A stretch of 64,000 nucleotides of DNA. It comes from Microbacterium arborescens. Its GTDB lineage: Bacteria; Actinomycetota; Actinomycetes; Actinomycetales; Microbacteriaceae. The stretch covers positions 620,001 through 684,000 of the forward strand of contig NZ_CP128474.1 of NCBI RefSeq assembly GCF_030369635.1. Direction: 5' to 3'. The position numbers were made by a program, and so were the translations under genes. Under the pieces are notes generated by a model. It was not told the origin of the DNA and ran no database searches. It saw nothing but the letters and a program-made list of their open reading frames with translations. Of the stretch, positions 43,271-54,346 are shown piece by piece (the stretch's first letter is position 1; each line of letters starts with the position of its first letter).

Positions 43271-44385
43271 CGGGGCGTCCGCTGCGCATCGCCGTCATCG
43301 CCCCGCTGCGTTTCCCGATCCGGAGGCCCCACGCCGGCGGGCTCGAGGCCGCGGTGTGGTCGGAGGTCGAGGCCCTGCGCGCCCGTGGCCATGAGGTGAC
43401 GGTCGTCGCGGTGACCGGGTCGGACCACGTCGAGCCCGGAAGCGTGTGGGAGATGCCCGAGCTGGGCTGGGATGCCGACGCGGTGCGCACCGACAAGACG
43501 TATCCGCCCGCCTACGAGACCCTCAGCGTGCCGAAGCTCCGCCGCGCCCTCGAGACCCTCGGGTCGCGCGCCGCCGATGTCGACGTGATCTCGAACCACT
43601 GCTTGCATGCTCTGCCGCTGCAGATGGCCCCGCAGCTCGATGTGCCGATGGTCACGACCCTGCACACTCCGGTGGACGACGATTTCGTGCGCGCGCATCG
43701 TGCTGCTGCGGGCCGCGGCAGCACGTTCCTCTCCGTCAGCGAGCACACCCGCCGCGAATGGCAGCACGCGGGAGTCGCCTCGACTCTGCTGGCCAACGGG
43801 GTGGACCCCCGAGTGTGGACGATCGGTCCGGGCGGCGACGACCTCGTCTGGTTCGGCCGCATCGTGCCTGAGAAGGCCCCGCACCTGGCGGTGGCCGTCG
43901 CCCGCGCGCTCGGGAGACGCCTGACGATCGCGGGTCGCGTGGGTGATCGCGCGTACGCCGACGAGGTGCTCGCCCCGCTGCTCGATGATGACGTGACCCT
44001 CGTCGGCGAGCTCACGCCGCGCGAGCTCGCCGTGCTCGTCGGCCGGTCCGCGGTCGCGCTCGCCACGCCGGCATGGGCCGAGCCGTTCGGGCTCGTGGGG
44101 CCCGAAGCCCTCATGTGCGGAACGCCGGTCGTCGGCTTCGCGGTGGGCGGCGTGCCCGAGATCGCCGCTGCGAGCATCGGTATGCGTCTGGTCGGTGCCG
44201 GGGACGTCGCGGCGATGGCGGATGCCGTCGAGGCGATGTGGGGGCACGGCCGTGATCCGCACTTCCGTCGAGCCGTCCGCGCGCGTGCGGTCGATCGGTT
44301 CTCCCTCGATGCGCGGACGACCGCCCTGGAGGAGATCTTCGCGTCGCTCAGCACGGAAGCCGCGCCCGCCGAGCTGCCGGCATGA
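43267..44385 (+). CDS. GT4 family glycosyltransferase
   Basis: A 372-residue retaining GT4 enzyme. The N-terminal motif is APLRFPIRRPHAGGLEAAVWSEV, and the donor-site motifs are LVWFGRIVPEKAPHLA and EPFGLVGPEALMCGTPVVGF with the conserved Glu pair. GTG 43267 overlaps the stop of the preceding gene and its own stop overlaps the next ATG, so the four genes are translated as a coupled set. The substrate is unknown. Confidence 0.9.
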   Translation: MTGRPLRIAVIAPLRFPIRRPHAGGLEAAVWSEVEALRARGHEVTVVAVTGSDHVEPGSVWEMPELGWDADAVRTDKTYPPAYETLSVPKLRRALETLGSRAADVDVISNHCLHALPLQMAPQLDVPMVTTLHTPVDDDFVRAHRAAAGRGSTFLSVSEHTRREWQHAGVASTLLANGVDPRVWTIGPGGDDLVWFGRIVPEKAPHLAVAVARALGRRLTIAGRVGDRAYADEVLAPLLDDDVTLVGELTPRELAVLVGRSAVALATPAWAEPFGLVGPEALMCGTPVVGFAVGGVPEIAAASIGMRLVGAGDVAAMADAVEAMWGHGRDPHFRRAVRARAVDRFSLDARTTALEEIFASLSTEAAPAELPA

Positions 44386-45395
44386 CGGGGCGCATCGGCT
44401 GGTACGTCCATCATCACGGCCGCGGGCACCTCACGCGGATGCGGGCGATCGCGCCCCATCTCGATGCCCACGTCGTCTGCTTCAGCTCGCTGCCCGCTCC
44501 CGACGACCTACCTGCGAACGTCTCGTGGGTCGGCCTCGCGCGCGATGACCAGCCGGCCCCGGCTCTCCCCGGCGACGATCCGACGGCGGGCGGCCTCCTG
44601 CACTGGGCGCCCCTGCGCCACGCCGGCCATCGGTCTCGGCTCGCCGTCATCGCGGCGGCGGTCGCGATGGGAGACGTCGATGCCTTCGTCGTCGACGTCT
44701 CTGCCGAGGTGACGCTCTTCGTCCGACTCCTCGGCGTCCCGGTGATCATCGTCACGCAGCCCGGCGACCGCATCGACGAGCCCCACCGGCTGGCCTTCGC
44801 GGCGGCACGGCGCGTCATCGCGCCGTGGCCGGTCGAGCTCTACGCGCCCCGGCATCTGACCTCGTTGGGTGACCGTGTCGCGTTCGTGGGCGGGATATCG
44901 CGGTTCGCGGGCCGCGCACGCCCGGCCCGCCCACGCGGTGGTGAGGTCGTCCTGCTCGGGGGCGGTGGCGGAGCCGACGTCTCCGCTGACGACATCGCGG
45001 CGGCGGAGAGCGCGTCGGGGCGTCCGTGGCGCGTGCTCGGCGCCGGGTCGGGTTCATGGACGGCCGATCCGTGGGAGGCGCTGTCGACGGCATCCGTCGT
45101 CGTGTCGTGGTGCGGCCAGAACGCCGTCGCCGACCTCGCTGCGGCGGGCGCGCCCGCCGTCGTCATCCCGCAGGAACGCCCGTTCGCCGAGCAGCACGCG
45201 ACGGCGTCGGCGCTCGGACGCTCGGGCCTCGCGGTCGCCCTGACCGGGTGGCCCGAGCCGGCGCGGTGGCCGGACCTGCTGGGGCAGGCATCCGCCCGCG
45301 GCGGCGAGGCCTGGGCTGCGTGGCGCACCGAAGGAGCGGCGCAGCGCGCTGCCGCGGTCATCAGCGCCGAGCTGCGGACGGGAGAGGCTCGATGA
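44382..45395 (+). CDS. MurG/GT28-like glycosyltransferase
   Basis: A 337-residue protein with a GT28-like layout. The N-terminus GRIGWYVHHHGRGHLTRMRAIA carries the Gly/His-rich loop typical of this fold and the C-terminus has VVSWCGQNAVADLAAAGAPAVVIPQERPF, the donor-binding signature. It is similar to glycosyltransferases that act on lipid-linked acceptors. ATG overlaps the previous stop (ATGA). Third gene of the rightward unit. Confidence 0.83.
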   Translation: MTGRIGWYVHHHGRGHLTRMRAIAPHLDAHVVCFSSLPAPDDLPANVSWVGLARDDQPAPALPGDDPTAGGLLHWAPLRHAGHRSRLAVIAAAVAMGDVDAFVVDVSAEVTLFVRLLGVPVIIVTQPGDRIDEPHRLAFAAARRVIAPWPVELYAPRHLTSLGDRVAFVGGISRFAGRARPARPRGGEVVLLGGGGGADVSADDIAAAESASGRPWRVLGAGSGSWTADPWEALSTASVVVSWCGQNAVADLAAAGAPAVVIPQERPFAEQHATASALGRSGLAVALTGWPEPARWPDLLGQASARGGEAWAAWRTEGAAQRAAAVISAELRTGEAR

Positions 45396-46189
45396 GCGAT
45401 GTCGCGATCGTGACGCTCTGTTCGGCGCCTCGCCTCGGGCACCTGCGCAATCAGCTGCGTGCGACGGCGGGCCTGGCGCGCGTCGTCGTGTGGATCGGCG
45501 ACGACGATGCGCCGGACCTCGATGCCGAGCGCGTCGTGCGCGTCGCTCCGGGAGCGGCCGGCCTGCGGCTCGCGGCGGCGCGCAATGCCGGCGCCCGCGC
45601 CGCGGAGGCCCTCGGGGCGAGACTGCTCATCTTCCTCGACGCCGATTGCATTCCCGGGCCCGAGCTCGTCGGTCGCTACCGCGATGCGGCGGGTCAGCAC
45701 CCCGATGCGGTCCTGTGCGGGCCGGTGACGTATCTGCCCGCCGAAGCCGCACTCGATGCGGCTTCCCTCCGCGCGGCCACCGCGCCCCACGCGGCGCGCC
45801 CGGCTCCGGCGGCGGGCGCCCTGCAACGCGCCGCCCCGGAGGAGTACCCGCTGTTCTGGTCGCTGTCGTTCGCGACCACGCCCGCCGTGTGGCGGGCCGT
45901 CGGCGGCTTCGACGAGAGGTACGAGGGATACGGGGGTGAGGACACCGACTTCGCGTTCTCCCTGCGGCGTGCATCGATCCCGATGATCTGGGTGGGCGGT
46001 GCCGACGCGTACCACCAGTATCACGAGACGTCCTCGCCGCCGTGGCAGCACCTCGACGACATCCTGCGCAACGGTGCCCTCTTCGCCCGGAAGTGGGGCG
46101 AGTGGCCCATGACGGGCTGGCTGGAAGCCTTCGAGCGGGCCGGAGCGATCGTCAGCGGGGACGACGGCTGGCGTCGAGCCTCGGCCTGA
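45392..46189 (+). CDS. GT2-type glycosyltransferase
   Basis: A 265-residue family 2 enzyme. It contains LRLAAARNAGARAAE, the metal-binding LIFLDADCIPGPEL, and the acceptor motif GGFDERYEGYGGEDTDFAFS followed by a YHQYHE segment. It is related in motif layout to the GT2 at 39702 but lacks its C-terminal extension. The 3' end overlaps the convergent GT4 gene by 38 bp. Last gene of the rightward unit. Confidence 0.88.
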   Translation: MSDVAIVTLCSAPRLGHLRNQLRATAGLARVVVWIGDDDAPDLDAERVVRVAPGAAGLRLAAARNAGARAAEALGARLLIFLDADCIPGPELVGRYRDAAGQHPDAVLCGPVTYLPAEAALDAASLRAATAPHAARPAPAAGALQRAAPEEYPLFWSLSFATTPAVWRAVGGFDERYEGYGGEDTDFAFSLRRASIPMIWVGGADAYHQYHETSSPPWQHLDDILRNGALFARKWGEWPMTGWLEAFERAGAIVSGDDGWRRASA

Positions 46190-47351
46190 TCGCGCCGGCG
46201 AGGAGGTCGGTCGCGGCGCCGATCAGGTCGCGGGCGACGGGGTCGGGGGCGAAGTCGGCGACCTGAGCGCGGGCGTGTTCGGCGAGGGTGCGTGCCCACG
46301 CCGGATGGCGCACCGCGACGTTGATGGCGGCGGCGAGGCGTTCGGGATCCGCGGGCGGCACGCTCTGGCAGTCCTGTCCGTCGGTGCAGAATTCGTCGTA
46401 CCCGCTGCCGGAGGTGACGATGAGCGGGGTTCCGATGGTCTTGACCTCGAGGGCGACATTGCCGAATCCCTCCCAGCGCGAGGGGCAGATGACGACGTCG
46501 GCGCGAGCGATGGCCCCGTAGAGCTCGTCACCGGGCACGTGCCCGAGCCAGGTCACGCGGTCGCGCGCCGACGGCGGCAGCATCTCGACGAGCGCGGCAC
46601 GCGTCGGCTCGTAGCGGGCATCGCCGCCGGCCCCGGCGACGACCAGCCGCGCCCGCGGTAGCTCCTCGTGCACGCGCCGGAAGGCCGAGAATGCGTCTTC
46701 GATGCCCTTGCGACGTTCGGACCGTCCGAGGAACAGCACGACCGGCGCCTCATCGTCCGGCCAGCCCTGCGGGACCCCGGCGCGTGCCGCGGCGGCGGCC
46801 ACGGCGTCGACGTCGATGCAGTTGCGCACGACGCGAGCCGGGGGCAATCCCGGGTAGAGGTCGCTCGTGCGCTCGAGCATCGCGCGGGAGATGGAGATGA
46901 GACCCGCGGAGCGATACAGCTGGCGCCGTTCGGCGGCGGCCTGCCGCGCACGCACGACACGCTGCCCGATCGGCAGGTCGGCAGGACGGAACCCGGAGAC
47001 CTCGTCGGCGAGCCGGACCCCGGTCGCGAGGTTCGTCAATAGCGGCGCCGTGCGGGGGAGCATGGCCGCGAGGCCTCGCCACTCGGGTGCGAAGACGACG
47101 TCATGGCGGCGTGATCGGTAGGCGCGCCGCACGCCGCCGCCGATCAGGCGGATGCCGTCGCCCACGTCGTCGGACACGAGCTCGTCGTTCGTCTCGATCG
47201 CGAGATCGACCGCGATCCCCTGGCGCGCGAGGGCCGGAAGGAGGGCAGCGTAGTGGCGGCCGATCCCGCCGGTGTAAGCGGTGACACCGGCGTACTCGGG
47301 AGTCGCGACGAGCCAGCGGGCGTCGGCGTGCGACGTCAGGATCCCGGTCAT
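46152..47351 (-). CDS. GT4 family glycosyltransferase
   Basis: A 399-residue GT4 enzyme. The acceptor half begins WLVATPEYAGVTAYTGGIGRHYAALLPAL; the donor half has VVLFLGRSERRKGIEDAFSAF, VICPSRWEGFGNVALEVKTIGTPLIV. Its 3' end overlaps the convergent GT2 gene (46152-46189). Its ATG overlaps the stop of the small protein gene upstream (ATGA), linking it to that transcription unit. Donor and acceptor unknown. Confidence 0.9.
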   Translation of the reverse strand: MTGILTSHADARWLVATPEYAGVTAYTGGIGRHYAALLPALARQGIAVDLAIETNDELVSDDVGDGIRLIGGGVRRAYRSRRHDVVFAPEWRGLAAMLPRTAPLLTNLATGVRLADEVSGFRPADLPIGQRVVRARQAAAERRQLYRSAGLISISRAMLERTSDLYPGLPPARVVRNCIDVDAVAAAAARAGVPQGWPDDEAPVVLFLGRSERRKGIEDAFSAFRRVHEELPRARLVVAGAGGDARYEPTRAALVEMLPPSARDRVTWLGHVPGDELYGAIARADVVICPSRWEGFGNVALEVKTIGTPLIVTSGSGYDEFCTDGQDCQSVPPADPERLAAAINVAVRHPAWARTLAEHARAQVADFAPDPVARDLIGAATDLLAGAIRPRLDASRRPR

Positions 47352-47650
47352 GAGGCCTCGGAAGGCAGCGTGCCGAGCGAAAGCCCGGTGACCGCAGCGG
47401 CCTCGGTGATCATTGCCCGCACGCGCCGCGGGTCAGTGACGACCGGGTGCGGCGATGCGAAGTCGAATCGGAGCGGGATCGAGCGCTCGAACCACAGCGT
47501 GCTCCGCCCCTGTCCGTCGCCGTGTCGCCAGCTCACCGTGAACCCTTCGCCTGCGCCGAGCTTGGCCGCGACCACGAGCTGAAGATGAGCGAGCACATCG
47601 TCGGGCATGACGATGGGGATCAGGTCCGACCCGTATCTCAGTACGCCCAT
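47348..47650 (-). CDS. small conserved actinobacterial protein (DUF7882-like)
   Basis: A 100-residue protein starting MGVLRYGSDLIPIVMPDDVLA, with LVVAAKLGAGEGFTVSWRHGDGQG and STLWFERSIPLRFDF. It resembles a small family common in Microbacteriaceae with a conserved MGxLxYG start, a KLxxxExFxxSW core and an IPLRFxF strand; I believe this is the group called DUF7882, of unknown function. ATG 47650 is preferred over 47692 because it matches that start and has GGGAGG upstream (spacing about 11). It is coupled to the GT4 gene by an ATGA overlap. Confidence 0.65.
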   Translation of the reverse strand: MGVLRYGSDLIPIVMPDDVLAHLQLVVAAKLGAGEGFTVSWRHGDGQGRSTLWFERSIPLRFDFASPHPVVTDPRRVRAMITEAAAVTGLSLGTLPSEAS

Positions 47651-47738
47651 CGCGGTGCTCGCCTCCCCTCGTGCCACGACAGGGTGCACCACCCGCTCGC
47701 CGTTCCGAGTGGCCCTTGACGAGCCGGACGTGGGCGAG

Positions 47739-49205
47739 CTAACGGCGCGAAGGACGCAGGCGTCGTCGCAGCGCGCCCGTCATCCGGCGTGCGGTCGCCG
47801 CCAGGCGACGCAGCCCGCCTCGCGTCCGCCGGCGGCGGCGCGCCGTCCGGAGGACGCTCGCCCAGCGGCTGCGGATGCGCGCGTCGCTGTAGGCGGATGC
47901 CGTCGCTCGCGCGCTCCGCCGCATCGCGGCTCGTCGGGCGGGGTCGAGCGCCGCTGCGGCCCGGATGGCGTCGGCGAGTGCGTCGACGTCGCCGTCGGGC
48001 ACGAGCCAGCCGTTCTCGCCGTGGCGGATGAGCTCGGCCGGCCCGTAGGCGATGTCGTACGCGATGGGAAGGCAGCCCGCGGCCATCGCTTCGAGCAGGA
48101 CGAGGCCGAACGCCTCGGACCGGCTCGTGAGCAGGAGCAGGCTCGCCGTGGCCATCGCCGAGGCGGGGTCGTCCGTGTGACCGTGGAAGCGGATGCCGTC
48201 GTCGTCGGCAGCCAGCGCGACGAGCTGGTCGGCCTGGGACCCGGTGCCGTAGACGTCGAGGCGCATCGCGGTGTGGCCGCGGGTGTCACCGTGGACCCGG
48301 CGCATCGCGGCGATGGCATCCTCGACGCGCTTGATGGGTTCGAGGCGGGCGATGACGACGGCGTCCTCGCGTTCGGACTCCTGCGGCAGCGCGGAGACGT
48401 CGACGGGGGCGACCGGGTGGGCGACGCTGGTGAGGAACGGGTGTGGCCCGACGATCGCGCGGACGTCGGCGGCCTGGGCCTCGGTCGCGAACGCGACGGC
48501 GTCGAAATCGGTGAGCCGCGAGAACACCGGCTGCCGGGATGCGCGTACCGAGCCGGGTGTCGGGCCGCGGTGCGAGCCGTGCACGACGTGGACGGTCGTG
48601 ACGCGGCGACGGCGGTAGCCTGCGGCGAAGGGGGCGACGGTCTTGCTGTCGACGATCAGGAACGCTTCGTCCTCGCCCACGATGTGGTCGAGCCAGTCCG
48701 CGTAGAAGTCGTATCGCCGACGCCAGGCCCGGATGGGCCGGCCGCCGGCGTCGCGTGCGAGGAGGACGCGGCCGCGCGCCCCGACACGTCGCTCCGACAG
48801 CGCGATCGTGCCGTCGGGGCGGAGGTGGTCGATGTCGACGGGTTTGCCGTCCTCGCCGAGCCGCAGCCGGCGGAGGAGCACGCCGCCGGCCTCATCGCAG
48901 ACGATGTCGTCGCCGTCGGGGTCGAGCGGCGCCGGGGCGTCGGGCAGCCCGGAGCCGGTCGGAACCTCACCCGTGCGCGGCCAGTCGTAGAGGTTGCGGA
49001 TGGTCACGGACGTCTCGACTCCGACGCCCGGGATGGGCGGGAGGGGGAAGGCGCGGTCGTCGAGGGTCAGGACGTCGACCGGTGTTCCCGCGTCGGCGAA
49101 CAGGCGGCTGCGGTCGAGCATCGCGGTCGTCATACCGCCGTAGGGAATGGCGATGCCCCAGGTCAGCGCGAGGTGACGTCCGGGAGGAAGATCGGAGACG
49201 GGCAC
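47739..49205 (-). CDS. GT4 glycosyltransferase, TarM/GtfA-like
   Basis: A 488-residue glycosyltransferase. Between the two Rossmann halves it carries a beta-rich insertion with DGKPVDIDHLRPDGTIALSER-like sequence (about residues 120-140), a feature of TarM/GtfA-type enzymes that glycosylate teichoic acids or serine-rich proteins. The donor half has VVIARLEPIKRVEDAIAAM, RFHGHTDDP and TSRSEAFGLVLLEAMAAG. The C-terminal about 40 residues are very basic (RRRRRTRGGL ... RRRLRPSRR), possibly membrane- or polyanion-binding. Teichoic-acid glycosylation is an inference. Confidence 0.85.
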   Translation of the reverse strand: MPVSDLPPGRHLALTWGIAIPYGGMTTAMLDRSRLFADAGTPVDVLTLDDRAFPLPPIPGVGVETSVTIRNLYDWPRTGEVPTGSGLPDAPAPLDPDGDDIVCDEAGGVLLRRLRLGEDGKPVDIDHLRPDGTIALSERRVGARGRVLLARDAGGRPIRAWRRRYDFYADWLDHIVGEDEAFLIVDSKTVAPFAAGYRRRRVTTVHVVHGSHRGPTPGSVRASRQPVFSRLTDFDAVAFATEAQAADVRAIVGPHPFLTSVAHPVAPVDVSALPQESEREDAVVIARLEPIKRVEDAIAAMRRVHGDTRGHTAMRLDVYGTGSQADQLVALAADDDGIRFHGHTDDPASAMATASLLLLTSRSEAFGLVLLEAMAAGCLPIAYDIAYGPAELIRHGENGWLVPDGDVDALADAIRAAAALDPARRAAMRRSARATASAYSDARIRSRWASVLRTARRRRRTRGGLRRLAATARRMTGALRRRLRPSRR

Positions 49206-49212
49206 GGCGTGG

Positions 49213-49905
49213 TCACCGCGGTCCGGGACGCACGGACACGTCCGGAACCTGGGCGTCCCGGGGGAGGTCGAGTGCGGCGAGCGCGGTCGTCGCGACCGAC
49301 TCGGGGTCGATGAACGCGGCGGGGTCGTAGTCGCGGCCCTCCTGACGGTGCACCTCCGCCTGCATCGGGGTGGCGGTCCGCCCCGGGTACACCGTCGTCA
49401 CCCGGATTCCGTTCGCGGCCTCCTCGCCGCGGAGCGCGTCTGCGAGGGCCTTGAGGCCGTGCTTCGACGCGGCGTACGCGCTCCAGGAGGGGTGTGCCGT
49501 GAGGCCTGCGCCGGAATTGACGAACAGGATCTGACCGCGCGCGGCGCGTACCGCGGGCAGGCTGATGCGGGTGAGCTCCGCGGCGGCGATGAGGTTGACG
49601 GTGAGCTGGTCGACCCACGCGGTGACCGGCAGGTCGGCGACGGGGCCGAGTTCGACGATGCCCGCGCCGTGGATCACCGTATCGATCGCATCGGGCACGC
49701 GATCGGCGAGGGCCGCCGCGAGCTCGGCGGGCTGACGCAGGTCCGCAGCGACGCCGACGGCGCCCGGAAAGAGGTCCGCGAGCTCGAACGCTCGGGGTTC
49801 GTCGCGGCCGAGGAGCACGAGCCGGTCGCCGCGGTGGGCGAGCCGGCGGGCGATCGCGAGGCCGATGCCCGAACCCGCCCCCGTGATGAGATGCGTCTTC
49901 GTCAT
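49213..49905 (-). CDS. SDR family oxidoreductase
   Basis: A 230-residue short-chain dehydrogenase. It has TGAGSGIGLAIA (cofactor), HGAG in place of NNAG, the catalytic Ser in FVNSGAGLTAH and YAASKHGLKALA (YxxxK), and YPGRTATPM. Reaction unknown. GACGAT ends six bases before the ATG (leaderless). It is divergent from the PTS operon; the two promoters lie in 49906-49980. Confidence 0.88.
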   Translation of the reverse strand: MTKTHLITGAGSGIGLAIARRLAHRGDRLVLLGRDEPRAFELADLFPGAVGVAADLRQPAELAAALADRVPDAIDTVIHGAGIVELGPVADLPVTAWVDQLTVNLIAAAELTRISLPAVRAARGQILFVNSGAGLTAHPSWSAYAASKHGLKALADALRGEEAANGIRVTTVYPGRTATPMQAEVHRQEGRDYDPAAFIDPESVATTALAALDLPRDAQVPDVSVRPGPR

Positions 49906-49946
49906 GCACCCATCGTCCCATCCGCACGCTCCGCGGCCGCGTCCGT

Positions 49947-49975
49947 TTGCACCCCGCCGCCGAACGTGCGACGAT
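49947..49975 (+). promoter_or_regulatory. candidate promoter of beta-glucoside PTS operon
   Basis: TTGCAC at 49947-49952 and GACGAT at 49970-49975 are 17 bp apart. Transcription would start at about 49982, exactly where the antiterminator sequence begins. Confidence 0.45.
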
Positions 49976-49981
49976 CATCTC

Positions 49982-50012
49982 GGACATGTGACTGGTCATG
50001 CAGGCAGGATCC
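49982..50012 (+). promoter_or_regulatory. ribonucleic antiterminator (RAT) for LicT/BglG
   Basis: The leader contains TGTGACTGG followed by GCAGGCA with the spacing of the LicT/SacY/BglG target (consensus TGTTACTG...GCAGGCAA...ACC), closed by GGA at 49982 and TCC at 50012. Its 3' end (GGATCC, 50007-50012) is also the 5' arm of the terminator that follows, so the two structures exclude each other. The antiterminator protein is encoded at 53512. Confidence 0.88.
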
Positions 50013-50051
50013 GAACGTACGTGCATCGCACGACGCTCGGGTCCTTTTTTT
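50007..50051 (+). terminator. leader terminator controlled by antitermination
   Basis: GGATCCGA (50007-50014) pairs with TCGGGTCC (50037-50044, one G-T wobble); an inner stem CGTGC/GCACG (50020-50024, 50028-50032) closes an ATC loop. Seven T residues follow (50045-50051), very unusual in this GC-rich DNA. It should stop transcription 73 bp before the PTS gene unless the RAT is stabilised. Confidence 0.9.
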
Positions 50052-50124
50052 ATTGCCTCCGACCGGGTCCGGAGCGGAGCCGCTCCGGCGGCACGGTCCG
50101 GGATTCCACAGGAGGAAAACGAAG

Positions 50125-53467
<3,343 letters not shown>

Positions 53468-53511
53468 CCCCACTGCTCCACGAGCGTGAGGCCGGGTCGA
53501 TGAGGACGGGC

Positions 53512-54339
53512 ATGCAGATCATCAAGAAGGTGCTCAACTCGAGCGTCGTGCTCGTCGACGACGAGCGCGGCGTCGAGCGGGTGCTGCTGGGCAAGGGCAT
53601 CGGCTTCGGTGCCAAGCCCGGCGACGTCGTCGACGAGGGCGCGACCGACCGGGTGTTCGTCGCGCTCGACGACGCGGATCAGCGCAACCTCGTCGAACTG
53701 CTCGCGCAGATCCCGGGTGAGTTCGTCGAGCTCACCCGGGAGATCGTGCGAGACGCGGTGGCGTCGGGTCTCGACCTCGACCCGCACATCTACCTCACGC
53801 TCACCGACCACCTCCACTTCGCCGTCGAACGGCACCGCCGCGGTCTCGTCGTGGTGAACCGGCTCGCCTGGGAACTGCGCACCGTCTACCCCGACGAGTA
53901 CGCCGTCGGATCGCGGGGCGTCGACCTGCTCCGGGAGCGCATGCGCGTGGCGGTGCCCGACGAGGAGGCGGCGAACATCGCGTTCCACCTCGCCAACGCG
54001 GCCAACGGGCGGGCCGGTGCCGACACGATGCATGTCGTGCGGCTCATCTCGGCGGCGACCACGATCGTGTCGAACTCCACGGGGATCGCCTTCGGCGACG
54101 ACCTGCATTCGTCGCGCTTCCTCGTGCACCTGCAATTCTTCGCCGAGCGGGTGTTCTCGGGTCGCATGCTCGAGAGCGACGACGGTTTCCTCTTCGAGAG
54201 CATGAGCCGGCGGCATCCGAGAGCGACGGCGACGGCCGAGCGCGTACGCGCGCTCGTGCGGACTCAGCACGACATCGAGATCTCCGACGAGGAAGTGGCC
54301 TACCTCGCCCTGCACGTCGCGCGGGCGGTGCCGGGCTGA
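53512..54339 (+). CDS. licT: BglG/LicT family transcription antiterminator
   Basis: A 275-residue antiterminator. Residues 1-55 form the RNA-binding CAT domain (MQIIKKVLNSSVVLVDD, LLGKGIGFGAKPGD), followed by PRD1 and PRD2. The regulatory histidines fall at 100, 159, 206 and 268, matching LicT 100, 159, 207 and 269. This agreement and GAGGA five bases upstream decide the ATG at 53512 over the earlier GTG 53464 and ATG 53500. It should bind the RAT at 49982-50012 when beta-glucosides are transported, allowing read-through. Under PTS control by phosphorylation (negative by EIIB, positive by HPr). Confidence 0.93.
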   Translation: MQIIKKVLNSSVVLVDDERGVERVLLGKGIGFGAKPGDVVDEGATDRVFVALDDADQRNLVELLAQIPGEFVELTREIVRDAVASGLDLDPHIYLTLTDHLHFAVERHRRGLVVVNRLAWELRTVYPDEYAVGSRGVDLLRERMRVAVPDEEAANIAFHLANAANGRAGADTMHVVRLISAATTIVSNSTGIAFGDDLHSSRFLVHLQFFAERVFSGRMLESDDGFLFESMSRRHPRATATAERVRALVRTQHDIEISDEEVAYLALHVARAVPG

Positions 54340-54346
54340 TCGCGCG

